DNA of 64,000 bases. Origin: Streptomyces nymphaeiformis. GTDB taxonomy: Bacteria; Actinomycetota; Actinomycetes; Streptomycetales; Streptomycetaceae. Positions 28,548 to 36,427 of the stretch are shown one piece after another. The translations under genes and the position numbers were made by a program. The notes beneath the pieces were generated by a model that searched no databases, was not told the DNA's origin, and saw nothing but the letters and a program-made list of their open reading frames with translations. Position 1 is the stretch's first letter, and each line of letters opens with the position of its first letter. The DNA lies in NCBI RefSeq assembly GCF_014203895.1, contig NZ_JACHJY010000001.1:1054001-1118000 (forward strand), in the 5' to 3' direction.

Positions 28548-29464
28548 ACGGCGTTCGCCTCCAGCGTGTCGGGGGAGAGGAAGGCGGCCTCGATCTCGAC
28601 GCGGTACGGCATCGAGGTCGACGCGCCCTCCCGCCGCACGGAGAGCGCGGCGGCGGCCTGCGCCCAGGCGAGGGCCTCCGGGGCGGGGCGGCCCTCGCCG
28701 AGGGCGACCGCGAGGGCGCCGACGAAGGTGTCGCCCGCCCCCGTGGTGTCCACGGCCCGGACCCGGGGCGCGGGCACGGCGACCGGCTCGGCGCCGCGCG
28801 CCGCGTACAGGCTGCCGGCCGCGCCCAGGGTGACGACCACCTCGGGGACGTCCCGCAGCAGGGCCTGCGCGGCCTCGCGCGGGTCGGTGAGGCCGGTGAG
28901 CGCGGCGGCCTCGTGCTCGTTGGGCACCAACAGGTCGGTGGCGGCGAGGAGTTCCGGCGGCAGCGGCTGCGCGGGGGCGGGGGTGAGGATCGTGCGGACG
29001 CCGAGCCGGCGGGCGGTCTCGGCGCCCTCGACGACTACGGACAGGGGGAGTTCGAGCTGGAGGAGCAGGGAGTCGGCGGTGCCGATGAGGGCCTCGTCGC
29101 CGTGGTCGAGGGAGGTGACGGTGCCGTTGGCGCCGGGGACGACGACGATCGCGTTGCCGCCCTCGTCGTCGACGACGACATGAGCGGTGCCGGAGGGACC
29201 CTCGGCGGTGCGGAGCAGATCGATGTCCACCGCGCAGTGCTCCAGGGTGGCGCGCAGCTGCGCCCCGAAGCCGTCCGCGCCGACCGCGCCGATCATCGCC
29301 ACCTCGCCGCCCGCGCGGGCGGCGGCGACGGCCTGGTTGGCGCCCTTGCCGCCGGGGATCGTACGGAAGGAGCGGCCGGTGACCGTCTCGCCGAGGGCGG
29401 GGGCCCGCGGCACGTAGACGACGAGATCCATGTTCGTGCTGCCGAGCACGACGATGCTGGTCAT
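28544..29464 (-). CDS. rbsK: Ribokinase
   Basis: Phosphorylates D-ribose to ribose-5-phosphate with ATP. The 306-residue protein has the PfkB-family N-terminal signature GGKGANQAVAAARAGG and the C-terminal DTTGAGDTFVGALAVAL with its catalytic Asp. GSTNMDLVVYVP and PNEHEAAALTG are typical of RbsK. ATG 29464 is right because it overlaps the upstream stop by four bases; a longer frame extends into the previous gene and is spurious. Its place just after four ADP-ribosylglycohydrolase genes suggests it captures ribose released by them. That link is an inference. Confidence 0.9.
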   Translation of the reverse strand: MTSIVVLGSTNMDLVVYVPRAPALGETVTGRSFRTIPGGKGANQAVAAARAGGEVAMIGAVGADGFGAQLRATLEHCAVDIDLLRTAEGPSGTAHVVVDDEGGNAIVVVPGANGTVTSLDHGDEALIGTADSLLLQLELPLSVVVEGAETARRLGVRTILTPAPAQPLPPELLAATDLLVPNEHEAAALTGLTDPREAAQALLRDVPEVVVTLGAAGSLYAARGAEPVAVPAPRVRAVDTTGAGDTFVGALAVALGEGRPAPEALAWAQAAAALSVRREGASTSMPYRVEIEAAFLSPDTLEANAV

Positions 29465-31062
29465 GGGCGTACTGCCTCCAGGTGTGTCAGTTCGGCCAGG
29501 GTGTCGAAGCCGATGCCGTCGAAGGACGGCACCGAGGTCGCGAGGCGGTTCTTGAGGGGGGAGGTCCAGCGTTCCGGCAGCCGGTCCGGGTGCCCGGCGA
29601 GCAGCCCGGCGAGCGAACCGGCGGTGGCGCCGTTGGAGTCGGTGTCCCAGCCGCCCGAGACCGCCGCGCAGATCGAGCGCGAGAAGTCGCCGTCGGCGTG
29701 GGTGAGGGCGGCGGCGAGCAGGGCGGCGTTCGGGACGGCATGCACCCAGTGGTACCCGCCGAGTTCGGCGTGCAGCCGGTCGACGACGGTGTCGAAGTCG
29801 GGTTCTGTCCGGGCGTGCGCGATGCCGCGCCGGACCGCCTCCGCGAGACGGGAGCGCGGCGGGATCACGGCGAGGCCGGCGGCGAGGGACCGGTGGACGT
29901 CGGCCGTGCCGGTCGCCGCGGTGGCGAGGGCGGCGGCGACGAACATGGCGCCGTAGACGCCGTTCGCGGTGTGCGTGAGCACCGCGTCCCGGTGCGCCTG
30001 CGCGGCGGCGGCCACCGGGTCGCCCGGGTGCGTCCAGCCGTGGACGTCGGCCCGGATCTGGGCGCCGATCCACTCGCGGAAGGGGTTGCGGCGGACGGCG
30101 GTCAGCGGGGGTTCCACGCCGTCCAGGAGGTTGCGGTAGGCGACGCGCTCGGCCGTGAAGGTGCGGCCGGCGGGGAGCTCGTCGAGCCAGAGCCGGGCGA
30201 CGTCGGAGGTGGTGAAGTCGCGGCCGTACCGCTGGAGGAGCAGCAGGTTGAGGAGGGGGTAGTTGAGGTCGTCGTCCTCGGGCATGCCGTCGATGTTCTC
30301 GGCGAGGGACGTGGCGGCGGAGCGGCGGTTCCAGGGGTGCGCGGCGAGCAGCTCGGACGGGACGCCGCGGGCGGTGAACCAGGTGGAGAGGGGCCAGTCG
30401 CCGGCGGCGCGGGCGAGGGCGCGGAGGGCGGCGAGGGGGAGCTTCTCGACGGGCTTGCCGAGGAGGCAGCCGGCGGCGCGGCCGAGCCAGGCGGCGTGGA
30501 GCCGGTCGCGCAGGGCGGGGTCCTCCCCCACCCCGCCCCTTCCCGAAACCCTGACGGGACCGGGGGCGCTGCCCCCGAACCCCCGGGCTCTCGGCGCTTC
30601 GCGCGGGGCGCGAGGAAAAGCGCTCGGCGCCGGGGGCGCGAGCGGGCGCTCGTCCTGTGCCCGCCCGTCTCTCCCAGGACTTCCTCCTGGGAGAGACGGG
30701 CATCCGGGACGACTGCCCGCAGCGGTGGGCGGGGGTTCGGGGGCGGAGCCCCGGGTCTCGTCAGAGTTTGGGGGAGGGGCGGTGCGGGGGGTCGTCAAAG
30801 CCTGGATCGCGGCCAGGGCGGTCGGCTCCTCGGCCGACAATGGCGCGGGCAGGGACGCCAGGGCGTCCAGGAGTTCCTCGGCCAGGGGGCGGAGGTCCGG
30901 GCGGGGGGCGGCCGAGGCGCCGGCCGTCTCCGGGGCCGGGGGGCCGCCCGCCGCCGTCCAGCGGGCCGCCGTCGCGGCGGCGTCGCGGCCGTCCTCCGCC
31001 GCCTGGCGGAGTTCGTGGCCCACCAGGTCCTCCGGCTGGACCCAGGTCAGACGGAGGGTCAC
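29461..31062 (-). CDS. ADP-ribosylglycohydrolase-family protein D, with repeat-derived insert
   Basis: GTG 31062 gives 533 residues. The first ~90 residues are helical. Residues about 91-181 are low-complexity Pro/Gly/Arg-rich sequence encoded by a palindromic repeat (30522-30792). The hydrolase fold then begins at DRLHAAWLGRAAGCLLGKPVEKLP. The usual metal motif DDTE is replaced by EDDDLN (residues 262-267), while the C-terminal site GWDTDSNG (471-478) is kept. The family removes ADP-ribose or ribose from targets using two magnesium ions. Starts overlap 4 bp upstream and the stop overlaps rbsK. Activity is uncertain because of the altered site. Confidence 0.82.
   Translation of the reverse strand: MTLRLTWVQPEDLVGHELRQAAEDGRDAAATAARWTAAGGPPAPETAGASAAPRPDLRPLAEELLDALASLPAPLSAEEPTALAAIQALTTPRTAPPPNSDETRGSAPEPPPTAAGSRPGCPSLPGGSPGRDGRAQDERPLAPPAPSAFPRAPREAPRARGFGGSAPGPVRVSGRGGVGEDPALRDRLHAAWLGRAAGCLLGKPVEKLPLAALRALARAAGDWPLSTWFTARGVPSELLAAHPWNRRSAATSLAENIDGMPEDDDLNYPLLNLLLLQRYGRDFTTSDVARLWLDELPAGRTFTAERVAYRNLLDGVEPPLTAVRRNPFREWIGAQIRADVHGWTHPGDPVAAAAQAHRDAVLTHTANGVYGAMFVAAALATAATGTADVHRSLAAGLAVIPPRSRLAEAVRRGIAHARTEPDFDTVVDRLHAELGGYHWVHAVPNAALLAAALTHADGDFSRSICAAVSGGWDTDSNGATAGSLAGLLAGHPDRLPERWTSPLKNRLATSVPSFDGIGFDTLAELTHLEAVRP
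30522..30792. repeat. Palindromic repeat element inside the hydrolase D gene
   Basis: A long imperfect inverted repeat: the left side near 30529-30590 (CCACCCCGCCCCTTCCCGA and then CGGGGGCGCTGCCCCCGAAC) is matched by the complement of 30725-30790. Near the centre is a strong hairpin, CCCGTCTCTCCCAGGA with CTCCTGGGAGAGACGGG. Such sequences are common between Streptomyces genes, but here the whole element is read through in frame. Confidence 0.7.
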
Positions 31063-32210
31063 CGGTCCGCGCTCGTCAGGGCGGCGAAGGCCGATTCGTG
31101 GGATCGGCGGGCCTGCGCGTCCCCGGCGAAGATCTCGCGGGTCACGCGCGCCAGCGCTCTCGCCGGGGCGTGCAGGTCCAGGCGGCTCGCCTCCGCCACC
31201 TGCTTCGCCCACTCCGCGGGGACGGCCGCCTCGCCGTGCAGCGCGCCCACGATCGCGCCCGCCATCGTGGCGATCGAGTCGCAGTCGCGGCCGTAGTTGA
31301 CCGCGCCCAGGACCGTACGGCGGAAGTCGCCCTCGCCGACCAGGAGCATGCCGAGGGCGATCGGGAGTTCCTCGATCGCGTGGAGGCGGGAGGGGCGGCG
31401 GGCGCCGAGGGACGGGGTGCGGTAGTCGGGGCCGACCGTGTCGAAGGGGGCGACCGCCCTGCGGAGGGGGTCGAGCGCGGACTCGAAGTCCGTGTGGGTG
31501 GAGGCCACTTCGGCGACCGCCCCGATCGCCGCGCGCGTTCCGTCCTTCGCGAGGGACAGGGCCTCCTCCACCACCGACGTCGGTGTCGCGCCCGGCGTGC
31601 ACGCCGCCGCGACCGCCGCCGCGAAGACACCCGCCGCCTCCCGGCCGTACGAGGACTGGTGCGCGCCCGTCAGGTCGATCGCCTCGGCGTAGGCGGCCGC
31701 CGGGTGGGCGGCGTTGACCAGGCCGACGGGCGCCATGTACATCGCCGCCCCGCAGTTGACGACGTTGCCGCTGCCGGCCTCGCGCGGGTCGACATGGCCG
31801 TAGTGGAGCCGGGTCACGATCCACTTCTCGGCCAGGAAGATCCGCTGGAGGGGGAGCGCCTCGGCCTCCAGCTCGGGGATCCAGACGGGGGAGCCCATGA
31901 GTTCGGGGACGAGGTGGTCCGCGACCGCGTACGCGTCGAGGTGGCCGCGGACCTTCTCGTACACCCGGATCAGCGCGTGCGTCATCAAGGTGTCGTCGGT
32001 GACGTGCCCGTCGCCCTTGTGGTACGGCGCGATGGGTCGCGCGGTGCGCCAGTCGCCGCCGTTCCAGGGGCCGACGATCCCGGTGACGCGGCCGCCGTGG
32101 CGTTCCAGGATCTGCTCGGGGGTGTAGCCCTCGACGGGGCCGCCGAGGGCGTCGCCGACGGCGGCCCCGAGGAGACTGCCGGTGATCCGGTCATCCAGTG
32201 TGGGTGTCAT
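31059..32210 (-). CDS. ADP-ribosylglycohydrolase-family protein C
   Basis: The 383-residue protein has a full family pattern: RITGSLLGAAVGDALGGPVEGY near the N-terminus, the metal motif VTDDTLMTHAL (TDDT at residues 71-74) and GRDCDSIATMAGAIVGA (307-312) near the C-terminus. All acidic ligands expected for a binuclear magnesium site are present, so it is likely active. ATG 32210 follows AGGTGG by 11 bases; GTG 32225 is an alternative. Its start overlaps gene B by about 20 bp and its stop overlaps gene D by 4. The substrate (ADP-ribosyl protein, free ADP-ribose or nucleoside-like compound) cannot be told. Confidence 0.88.
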   Translation of the reverse strand: MTPTLDDRITGSLLGAAVGDALGGPVEGYTPEQILERHGGRVTGIVGPWNGGDWRTARPIAPYHKGDGHVTDDTLMTHALIRVYEKVRGHLDAYAVADHLVPELMGSPVWIPELEAEALPLQRIFLAEKWIVTRLHYGHVDPREAGSGNVVNCGAAMYMAPVGLVNAAHPAAAYAEAIDLTGAHQSSYGREAAGVFAAAVAAACTPGATPTSVVEEALSLAKDGTRAAIGAVAEVASTHTDFESALDPLRRAVAPFDTVGPDYRTPSLGARRPSRLHAIEELPIALGMLLVGEGDFRRTVLGAVNYGRDCDSIATMAGAIVGALHGEAAVPAEWAKQVAEASRLDLHAPARALARVTREIFAGDAQARRSHESAFAALTSADR

Positions 32211-34026
32211 GTCGGAATTGTCCACCTGGGGTGGCCGGTTCCGTGGCTCCGAGCAGCCCGGCGAGTTCCACCAGGTCCGTACCCGCGAGCCGGGGCAGCG
32301 CGCAGCCCGCGAGCGTCCTGCACGCCTCGCGCCAGCTGCCCGGGACCGAACGGCCGCCGCCCAGCGCGCCGGTGAGCGCGCCCGCGAGTGCCGGGGCCGA
32401 GTCGGCGACCCGGGAGAGACAGGCGGCGGCCGGTACCGCGGCCGTCATCTCGCCCCGGGCGGCGGTGGCGAGGGCCAGGGCGACCGGGACGGTCTCGGCG
32501 GCGGCGATGCCGTAGCTGTAGACGTGGTCGACGATCTGGTGCTCCAGGAGGGGGACGAGCTCGAAGGCGGAGTCGGCGGCCTGGGCCAGTTTCACGGCGT
32601 GCCGGGCGTTGCGGCCGATCTCGGTGACGGGCGGGAGTTCGGCGAGCGCCGCCTCGACGGCCTCGTCGACCGTCGCCCCGCCGAGGGCCGCGGCGACGGC
32701 CGCCGCCGTCGCGCGGGCGCCGTGGACGCCGTCGCCGTCCTGTGTGTACCGGGCGTCGAACTCGGCGAGTTCGGCGGCGGCGCGGGGGTCGCCCGGGTGG
32801 ACCAGGGCCAGGACGGCGGCACGGACGCAGGCCGCGTCGTCGAAGTAGTGCGGGTTGTCGTGGCCGGTGGCGGGCGGGCGCAGGCCGGTGGCGAGGTTGC
32901 CGAGCCCGGCGCGTACCGAGATGCGGGCGCGGAGGGGGAGCACGGCCGACTCGACCTCGGGGGCGCGGTCCGCCGCGGCGGCGACCTGGCCCGCGAGGGC
33001 GTTCCAGGCGAGGTCGACGGCGGCGCGGAGCCTTCGGTCCGCGGGGAGGCCCCCGAAGACCGGGCCTGCGGCGGCGAGGATCGCCTCGGCGGTGAAGACC
33101 GCCCACTCGGCGTCGTCCGAGGGGCCCAGGCGGAGGGGCTCGGGGGGCTGGTTGAGGGCGATGGGGACGGGGAGGGTGGTCGTCGCGTTCTGCTCGGCGA
33201 AGGTGTCGAGTTCGCGGGTGAGGCGGCGGGTCCATTCGGGCATGCGGGCGGCACGGTGCTTTGCCGCGGGCCAGCCGGCGGCGTCGCCTGCGGCGATGCC
33301 GAGGAGGAGGCCCTCGGTCCTGTCGCGGGTCGCCCTGGCCTGGGCGGCCGGCGCCGGGGCCTCGTGGGCGCCGCCCCAGGAGCCGGTTCCCCGCACCGGG
33401 GCCGGGCCCCGCGGGGCCAGGTCCAGCCTCTCGGTGCCGTGCGTCGGGGCCCGGTCCATGTGGGCGCCGCCCCGGGAGCCGGTGTCCCGCACCGGGGCGG
33501 CGCCCTGCGGGGCCAGGTCCAGTTCGTCGGCGCCGTGCACCGGGGCCCGGTCCTGTGGGTCACCGAGCGGGAAGCCGGAACCCGGCACCGGGGCGGGGTC
33601 CCGCAGGGCATCGGTCGCCGGGACGGAACCCGGCATCGGGGGCTGTGCCCACCCTCCCCCGAGCTCTCGGCTTCGCTCGGGCAGGGGGGACCCCCCTCGC
33701 CCTGCGGGACGATTGCCCACAGCTGGTGCGGCGATTGCGCCCGCCTCTGGGCCCTGGCCCACAGCTGGTGCGGCGATTGCGCCCGCCTCTGGGCCCTGGC
33801 CCACAGCTGGTGCGGCGATTGCGCCCGTCTCTGGGCCCTGGCCCACAGCCGGTACGGCGATTGCGCCCGTCTCTGGGCCCTGGCCCACAGCCGGTACGGC
33901 GATTGCGCCCGCCTCTGGGCCCTGGCCCACAGCCGGTACGGCGATTGCGCCGGCCCCTTGGCCCTGGCCCACAGCCGGTACGGCGCCCGCGGCGGCGTCA
34001 GCCGTCGTCGTCACGTCCGCGCTCAT
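32191..34026 (-). CDS. ADP-ribosylglycohydrolase-family protein B, with repetitive N-terminus
   Basis: The 611-residue protein begins with ~235 low-complexity residues: six copies of a 14-residue unit (VPAVGQGPEAGAIA-like, residues 16-99), a segment from the dispersed repeat ([20 protein letters not shown]), and two 32-residue repeats. The hydrolase domain starts near 236 (RTEGLLLGIAAGDAAGWP). Metal motifs are altered: DDAE (residues 304-307) instead of DDTE, and SRVADS (538-543) instead of GRDADT, losing one Asp. It may be inactive or changed in specificity. ATG 34026 overlaps gene A by four bases. Confidence 0.82.
   Translation of the reverse strand: MSADVTTTADAAAGAVPAVGQGQGAGAIAVPAVGQGPEAGAIAVPAVGQGPETGAIAVPAVGQGPETGAIAAPAVGQGPEAGAIAAPAVGQGPEAGAIAAPAVGNRPAGRGGSPLPERSRELGGGWAQPPMPGSVPATDALRDPAPVPGSGFPLGDPQDRAPVHGADELDLAPQGAAPVRDTGSRGGAHMDRAPTHGTERLDLAPRGPAPVRGTGSWGGAHEAPAPAAQARATRDRTEGLLLGIAAGDAAGWPAAKHRAARMPEWTRRLTRELDTFAEQNATTTLPVPIALNQPPEPLRLGPSDDAEWAVFTAEAILAAAGPVFGGLPADRRLRAAVDLAWNALAGQVAAAADRAPEVESAVLPLRARISVRAGLGNLATGLRPPATGHDNPHYFDDAACVRAAVLALVHPGDPRAAAELAEFDARYTQDGDGVHGARATAAAVAAALGGATVDEAVEAALAELPPVTEIGRNARHAVKLAQAADSAFELVPLLEHQIVDHVYSYGIAAAETVPVALALATAARGEMTAAVPAAACLSRVADSAPALAGALTGALGGGRSVPGSWREACRTLAGCALPRLAGTDLVELAGLLGATEPATPGGQFRHDTHTG
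33361..33552 (-). repeat. Two 96-bp direct repeats within hydrolase B
   Basis: Units 33361-33456 and 33457-33552 are closely similar and in frame, each encoding 32 residues with LDLAP-GxAPVRxTGSxGGAH. A third degenerate part follows at 33553-33632. Confidence 0.75.
33645..33721 (+). repeat. Dispersed repeat tail, copy 3 (inside hydrolase B)
   Basis: 77 bp nearly identical to 22203-22278, with one substitution and one extra C. It contains the same 43-bp hairpin module and ends in GATTGCCCACA. Only the tail of the longer trpM-trpB element is present here. Confidence 0.8.
33730..33981 (-). repeat. Six tandem copies of a 42-bp unit within hydrolase B
   Basis: 252 bp made of six 42-bp units (CCCACAGCxGGTxCGGCGATT then GCGCC...TGGGCCCTGG), each giving 14 residues in frame. 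The units begin with CCCACAGC, like the end of the adjacent dispersed repeat, and a partial seventh unit joins it at 33715-33729. There are no unique spacers, so this is a minisatellite, not a CRISPR. Confidence 0.85.
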
Positions 34027-35018
34027 GCCGCCTCCTCCGGGGTCAGGAGGTCCGCCACGTCCAGGACGTGGTAGCCGCGCATCGACGGGAGGCAGCTGCC
34101 GGTGACCGGGGCGATGGCGGTGGCCCAGTCGGGTGGGATCGCGTCCACGCCGCCCGCCGCGCCGGCCAGGGCGCCCGCCACCGCCGCCGTCGTGTCGGCG
34201 TCGCGGCCCATGTTGACGGCCGTGAGGACGGCGGTGCGGAAGTCGCCCCGGGCCGCCGCGAAGGCGCCGAACGCCAGGCCCACCGCCTCCGGCGCCAGGT
34301 CCGTCCAGGGGTAGCCGCCGATGACGACCGCCGAGCGGACCTGGCGTTCGCGGGTGAGCGGGTCCGGCTGGACGCGCTGGGCCGCGACGACCGCGCGGCG
34401 CAGCGAGCGGGCCGTCCACGAGTCCATCGGGATGACGGAGAGGGCCGCCGCGATGACGGACGTCACCGTCGCCCCCGTCATCGCCGCCGCCACGCCCGCC
34501 GCCACCGCCTGGCCCCCGTAGATGCCCTCGCCCTCGTGGCTGACGCTGCCGTCGATGGCGACCAGTCGGGCCGCCTCCGCCGGGCGCCCGGCGGCGAAGA
34601 CCCCGAAGGGCGCCGCCCGCATGGCGAGGCCGTCCGACCACGCGTGGCGGTGCTGGGCGGAGATGGGCGCCGCCAGGCCCCGGCGGAGGTTCTCCAGGGT
34701 GCCGCGCTCGGAGAAGCCCGCCCCGCGGAACGGGCCTTCGTCGAGGTCGGCGATCCAGTGGTGCCAGGCCCGTTCGACGTGGTGGACGGTGAGCGCGGAG
34801 CCGTGCCGCGCGAGGAGCAGCGCCGAGAAGATGGCGTACTCGGTGTCGTCGGTGCCCGCCGGGCTGTCCGTGACGAAGCCCTCGATGCGGCCCCAGCGGC
34901 GGCGGATCTCGGAGGGCTTCATGTTCTCGGCGGGCGCGCCGAGCGCGTCGCCGACGGCGAGGCCGAGGAGCGCTCCCCTCGCCCGTTCACGCGTGTCGCA
35001 GGCCGTCCTCGTCACCAT
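34023..35018 (-). CDS. ADP-ribosylglycohydrolase-family protein A
   Basis: The first gene of the minus-strand operon gives 331 residues, the family's usual size. It has RARGALLGLAVGDALGAPAEN near the N-terminus, the metal site GTDDTE (residues 55-60) and GRDADTTAAVAGALAGA (271-276), so the binuclear site is complete. Family members remove ADP-ribose from proteins (DraG) or small molecules in the cytoplasm. ATG 35018 follows AAGGGGCG at good spacing; its TGA overlaps gene B by four bases. No partner ADP-ribosyltransferase is seen nearby. Confidence 0.88.
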   Translation of the reverse strand: MVTRTACDTRERARGALLGLAVGDALGAPAENMKPSEIRRRWGRIEGFVTDSPAGTDDTEYAIFSALLLARHGSALTVHHVERAWHHWIADLDEGPFRGAGFSERGTLENLRRGLAAPISAQHRHAWSDGLAMRAAPFGVFAAGRPAEAARLVAIDGSVSHEGEGIYGGQAVAAGVAAAMTGATVTSVIAAALSVIPMDSWTARSLRRAVVAAQRVQPDPLTRERQVRSAVVIGGYPWTDLAPEAVGLAFGAFAAARGDFRTAVLTAVNMGRDADTTAAVAGALAGAAGGVDAIPPDWATAIAPVTGSCLPSMRGYHVLDVADLLTPEEAA

Positions 35019-35144
35019 CTCGCGCCCCTTCCTCGACTTCCTCGACGGGAGCGCCGACAGCGGCGTCCCGATGCCTGGATCTGTGCCACGACAGGCCGCG
35101 AACTCGCCGAAGAAACGTCTCTGTCACCCGGCTGACATCCCGCC

Positions 35145-35159
35145 AGGTTGGGTTGCCCT
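35145..35159 (+). promoter_or_regulatory. Possible iron-regulator (DmdR/IdeR-like) box
   Basis: AGGTTGGGTTGCCCT matches about 11 of 15 positions of the core AGGTTAGSCTAACCT. It lies 122 bases before the VIT gene. A 9-bp odd palindrome CTTAGTAAG lies just downstream near 35171. The match is imperfect. Confidence 0.25.
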
Positions 35160-35280
35160 CACTGAGGCGGGCCTTAGTAAGTACGGCCTGGCTTGCTGGC
35201 GAGACCCTTACATCGGGCGTATTTTCGACGGTGTTGGGGGCGGCGGGTGCATCCCGGCCCGCCGGATCGAGGGGAGAGCC

Positions 35281-36009
35281 ATGTCCATCATCGAAGCTCA
35301 GGCGCCACTGCACGAGGCCCACCGCGACAACCACACGCACCGCGACGTGAACGGCGGTTGGCTGCGCCCGGCGGTGTTCGGCGCGATGGACGGACTCGTC
35401 TCCAACCTCGCCCTGATGACCGGTGTCGCCGGTGGCGCGGTCTCCTCGGGGACCGTCGTCATCACGGGCCTCGCGGGCCTCGCGGCCGGCGCCTTCTCCA
35501 TGGCGGCCGGCGAGTACACCTCCGTCGCCTCGCAGCGCGAGCTCGTCCAGGCGGAACTGGACGTCGAGCGCCGCCAGTTGCGCAAGCACCCCGTCGACGA
35601 GATGGAGGAGCTCGCCGCGCTCTACGTCTCCCGCGGTGTCGAGCCCGCGCTCGCCCGCGAGGTCGCGATGCAGCTGTCGAAGGACCCCGAGCAGGCGCTC
35701 GAGATCCACGCCCGCGAGGAGCTCGGCATCGACCCGGACGACCTGCCGTCGCCGACGGTCGCCGCCGTCTCGTCCTTCGGCTCGTTCGCGCTCGGCGCGC
35801 TCCTGCCCGTCCTGCCGTACCTGCTCGGGGCGACCGCGCTCTGGCCGGCCGTGCTCCTCGCGCTCCTCGGGCTCTTCGCCTGCGGCGCCGTGGTGGCCCG
35901 GGTGACGGCTCGCGGCTGGCTCTTCAGCGGCATGCGCCAGCTCGTCCTGGGCGGCGCCGCCGCGGCCGTCACGTACGGGCTCGGCATGCTCTTCGGGGCC
36001 GCCTTGTAG
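35281..36009 (+). CDS. VIT1/CCC1-family iron/manganese transporter
   Basis: The 242-residue protein has the VIT pattern: WLRPAVFGAMDGLVSNLALMTGVAGG, GLAAGAFSMAAGEYTSVASQRELVQAE, the central helical metal-binding domain (EMEELAALYVSRGVEPALAREVAMQL) and two C-terminal hairpins of membrane helices (LGALLPVLPYLLG; VLLALLGLFACGAVV). About five membrane helices in total. The family moves Fe2+ or Mn2+ out of the cytosol. Start at ATG 35281 after GGGGAGAGCC. It is divergent from the hydrolase operon; a strong terminator follows. Confidence 0.9.
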   Translation: MSIIEAQAPLHEAHRDNHTHRDVNGGWLRPAVFGAMDGLVSNLALMTGVAGGAVSSGTVVITGLAGLAAGAFSMAAGEYTSVASQRELVQAELDVERRQLRKHPVDEMEELAALYVSRGVEPALAREVAMQLSKDPEQALEIHAREELGIDPDDLPSPTVAAVSSFGSFALGALLPVLPYLLGATALWPAVLLALLGLFACGAVVARVTARGWLFSGMRQLVLGGAAAAVTYGLGMLFGAAL

Positions 36010-36044
36010 CCCACCGGGACCGGTGCGGATTCCGTACCCCATGC

Positions 36045-36081
36045 AAGACCGAGAGGCCCCCGAAAGGGGCCTCTCGGTCTT
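36045..36081 (+). terminator. Terminator after the VIT gene
   Basis: A perfect 16-bp stem, AAGACCGAGAGGCCCC (36045-36060) with GGGGCCTCTCGGTCTT (36066-36081), loop CGAAA, followed by TTCG. Confidence 0.9.
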
Positions 36082-36189
36082 TTCGTGTCCTCTTTTCGGG
36101 ACATGGGCCGCAGAACGGCTGTGACGTATATCCCTGGTCCATTCCGCTGCGGCGATGAGACACTATGCACGACGCCACATATGTAGCCG

Positions 36190-36216
36190 GTTACTCGGCG
36201 GTTTCGAACCCATGAC
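36190..36216 (-). promoter_or_regulatory. GlnR-type box upstream of gltB
   Basis: On the minus strand the order is GTCAT-N6-GAAAC-N6-GTAAC, i.e. three of the four sites of the actinobacterial GlnR consensus (gTnAC-n6-GAAAC repeated), with two sites perfect and exact six-base spacers. It lies about 290-315 bases before the gltB ATG. Confidence 0.6.
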
Positions 36217-36427
36217 CAACGGGAAAGAGGCCTGAGCGTCACCGGGCAACGAAGCCCACTCTCAGCGACGGGTCGCCGGAGTCCCGAAGAACCTCCGGAT
36301 CCCGATCCGTCCCCCGCGGGACAGCCTCTGTCGCCGCACCCCACAGGTGAACCCACAGCACCGCTGCGTATCGGCGGTGTCCGCATGCTGGAACGAGCTT
36401 TCCACTTATCGAGAAGCCAGCCATCAT

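Noticed and set aside
31063..31824. Extension of hydrolase D to 787 residues
   Set aside because: The added part lies wholly inside the hydrolase C gene in another frame and is Gly/Arg-rich without motifs; GTG 31062 gives the four-base overlap seen along the operon.
33730..33981. CRISPR array
   Set aside because: The repeats are back to back with no unique spacers, they keep the reading frame, and no cas genes are present.
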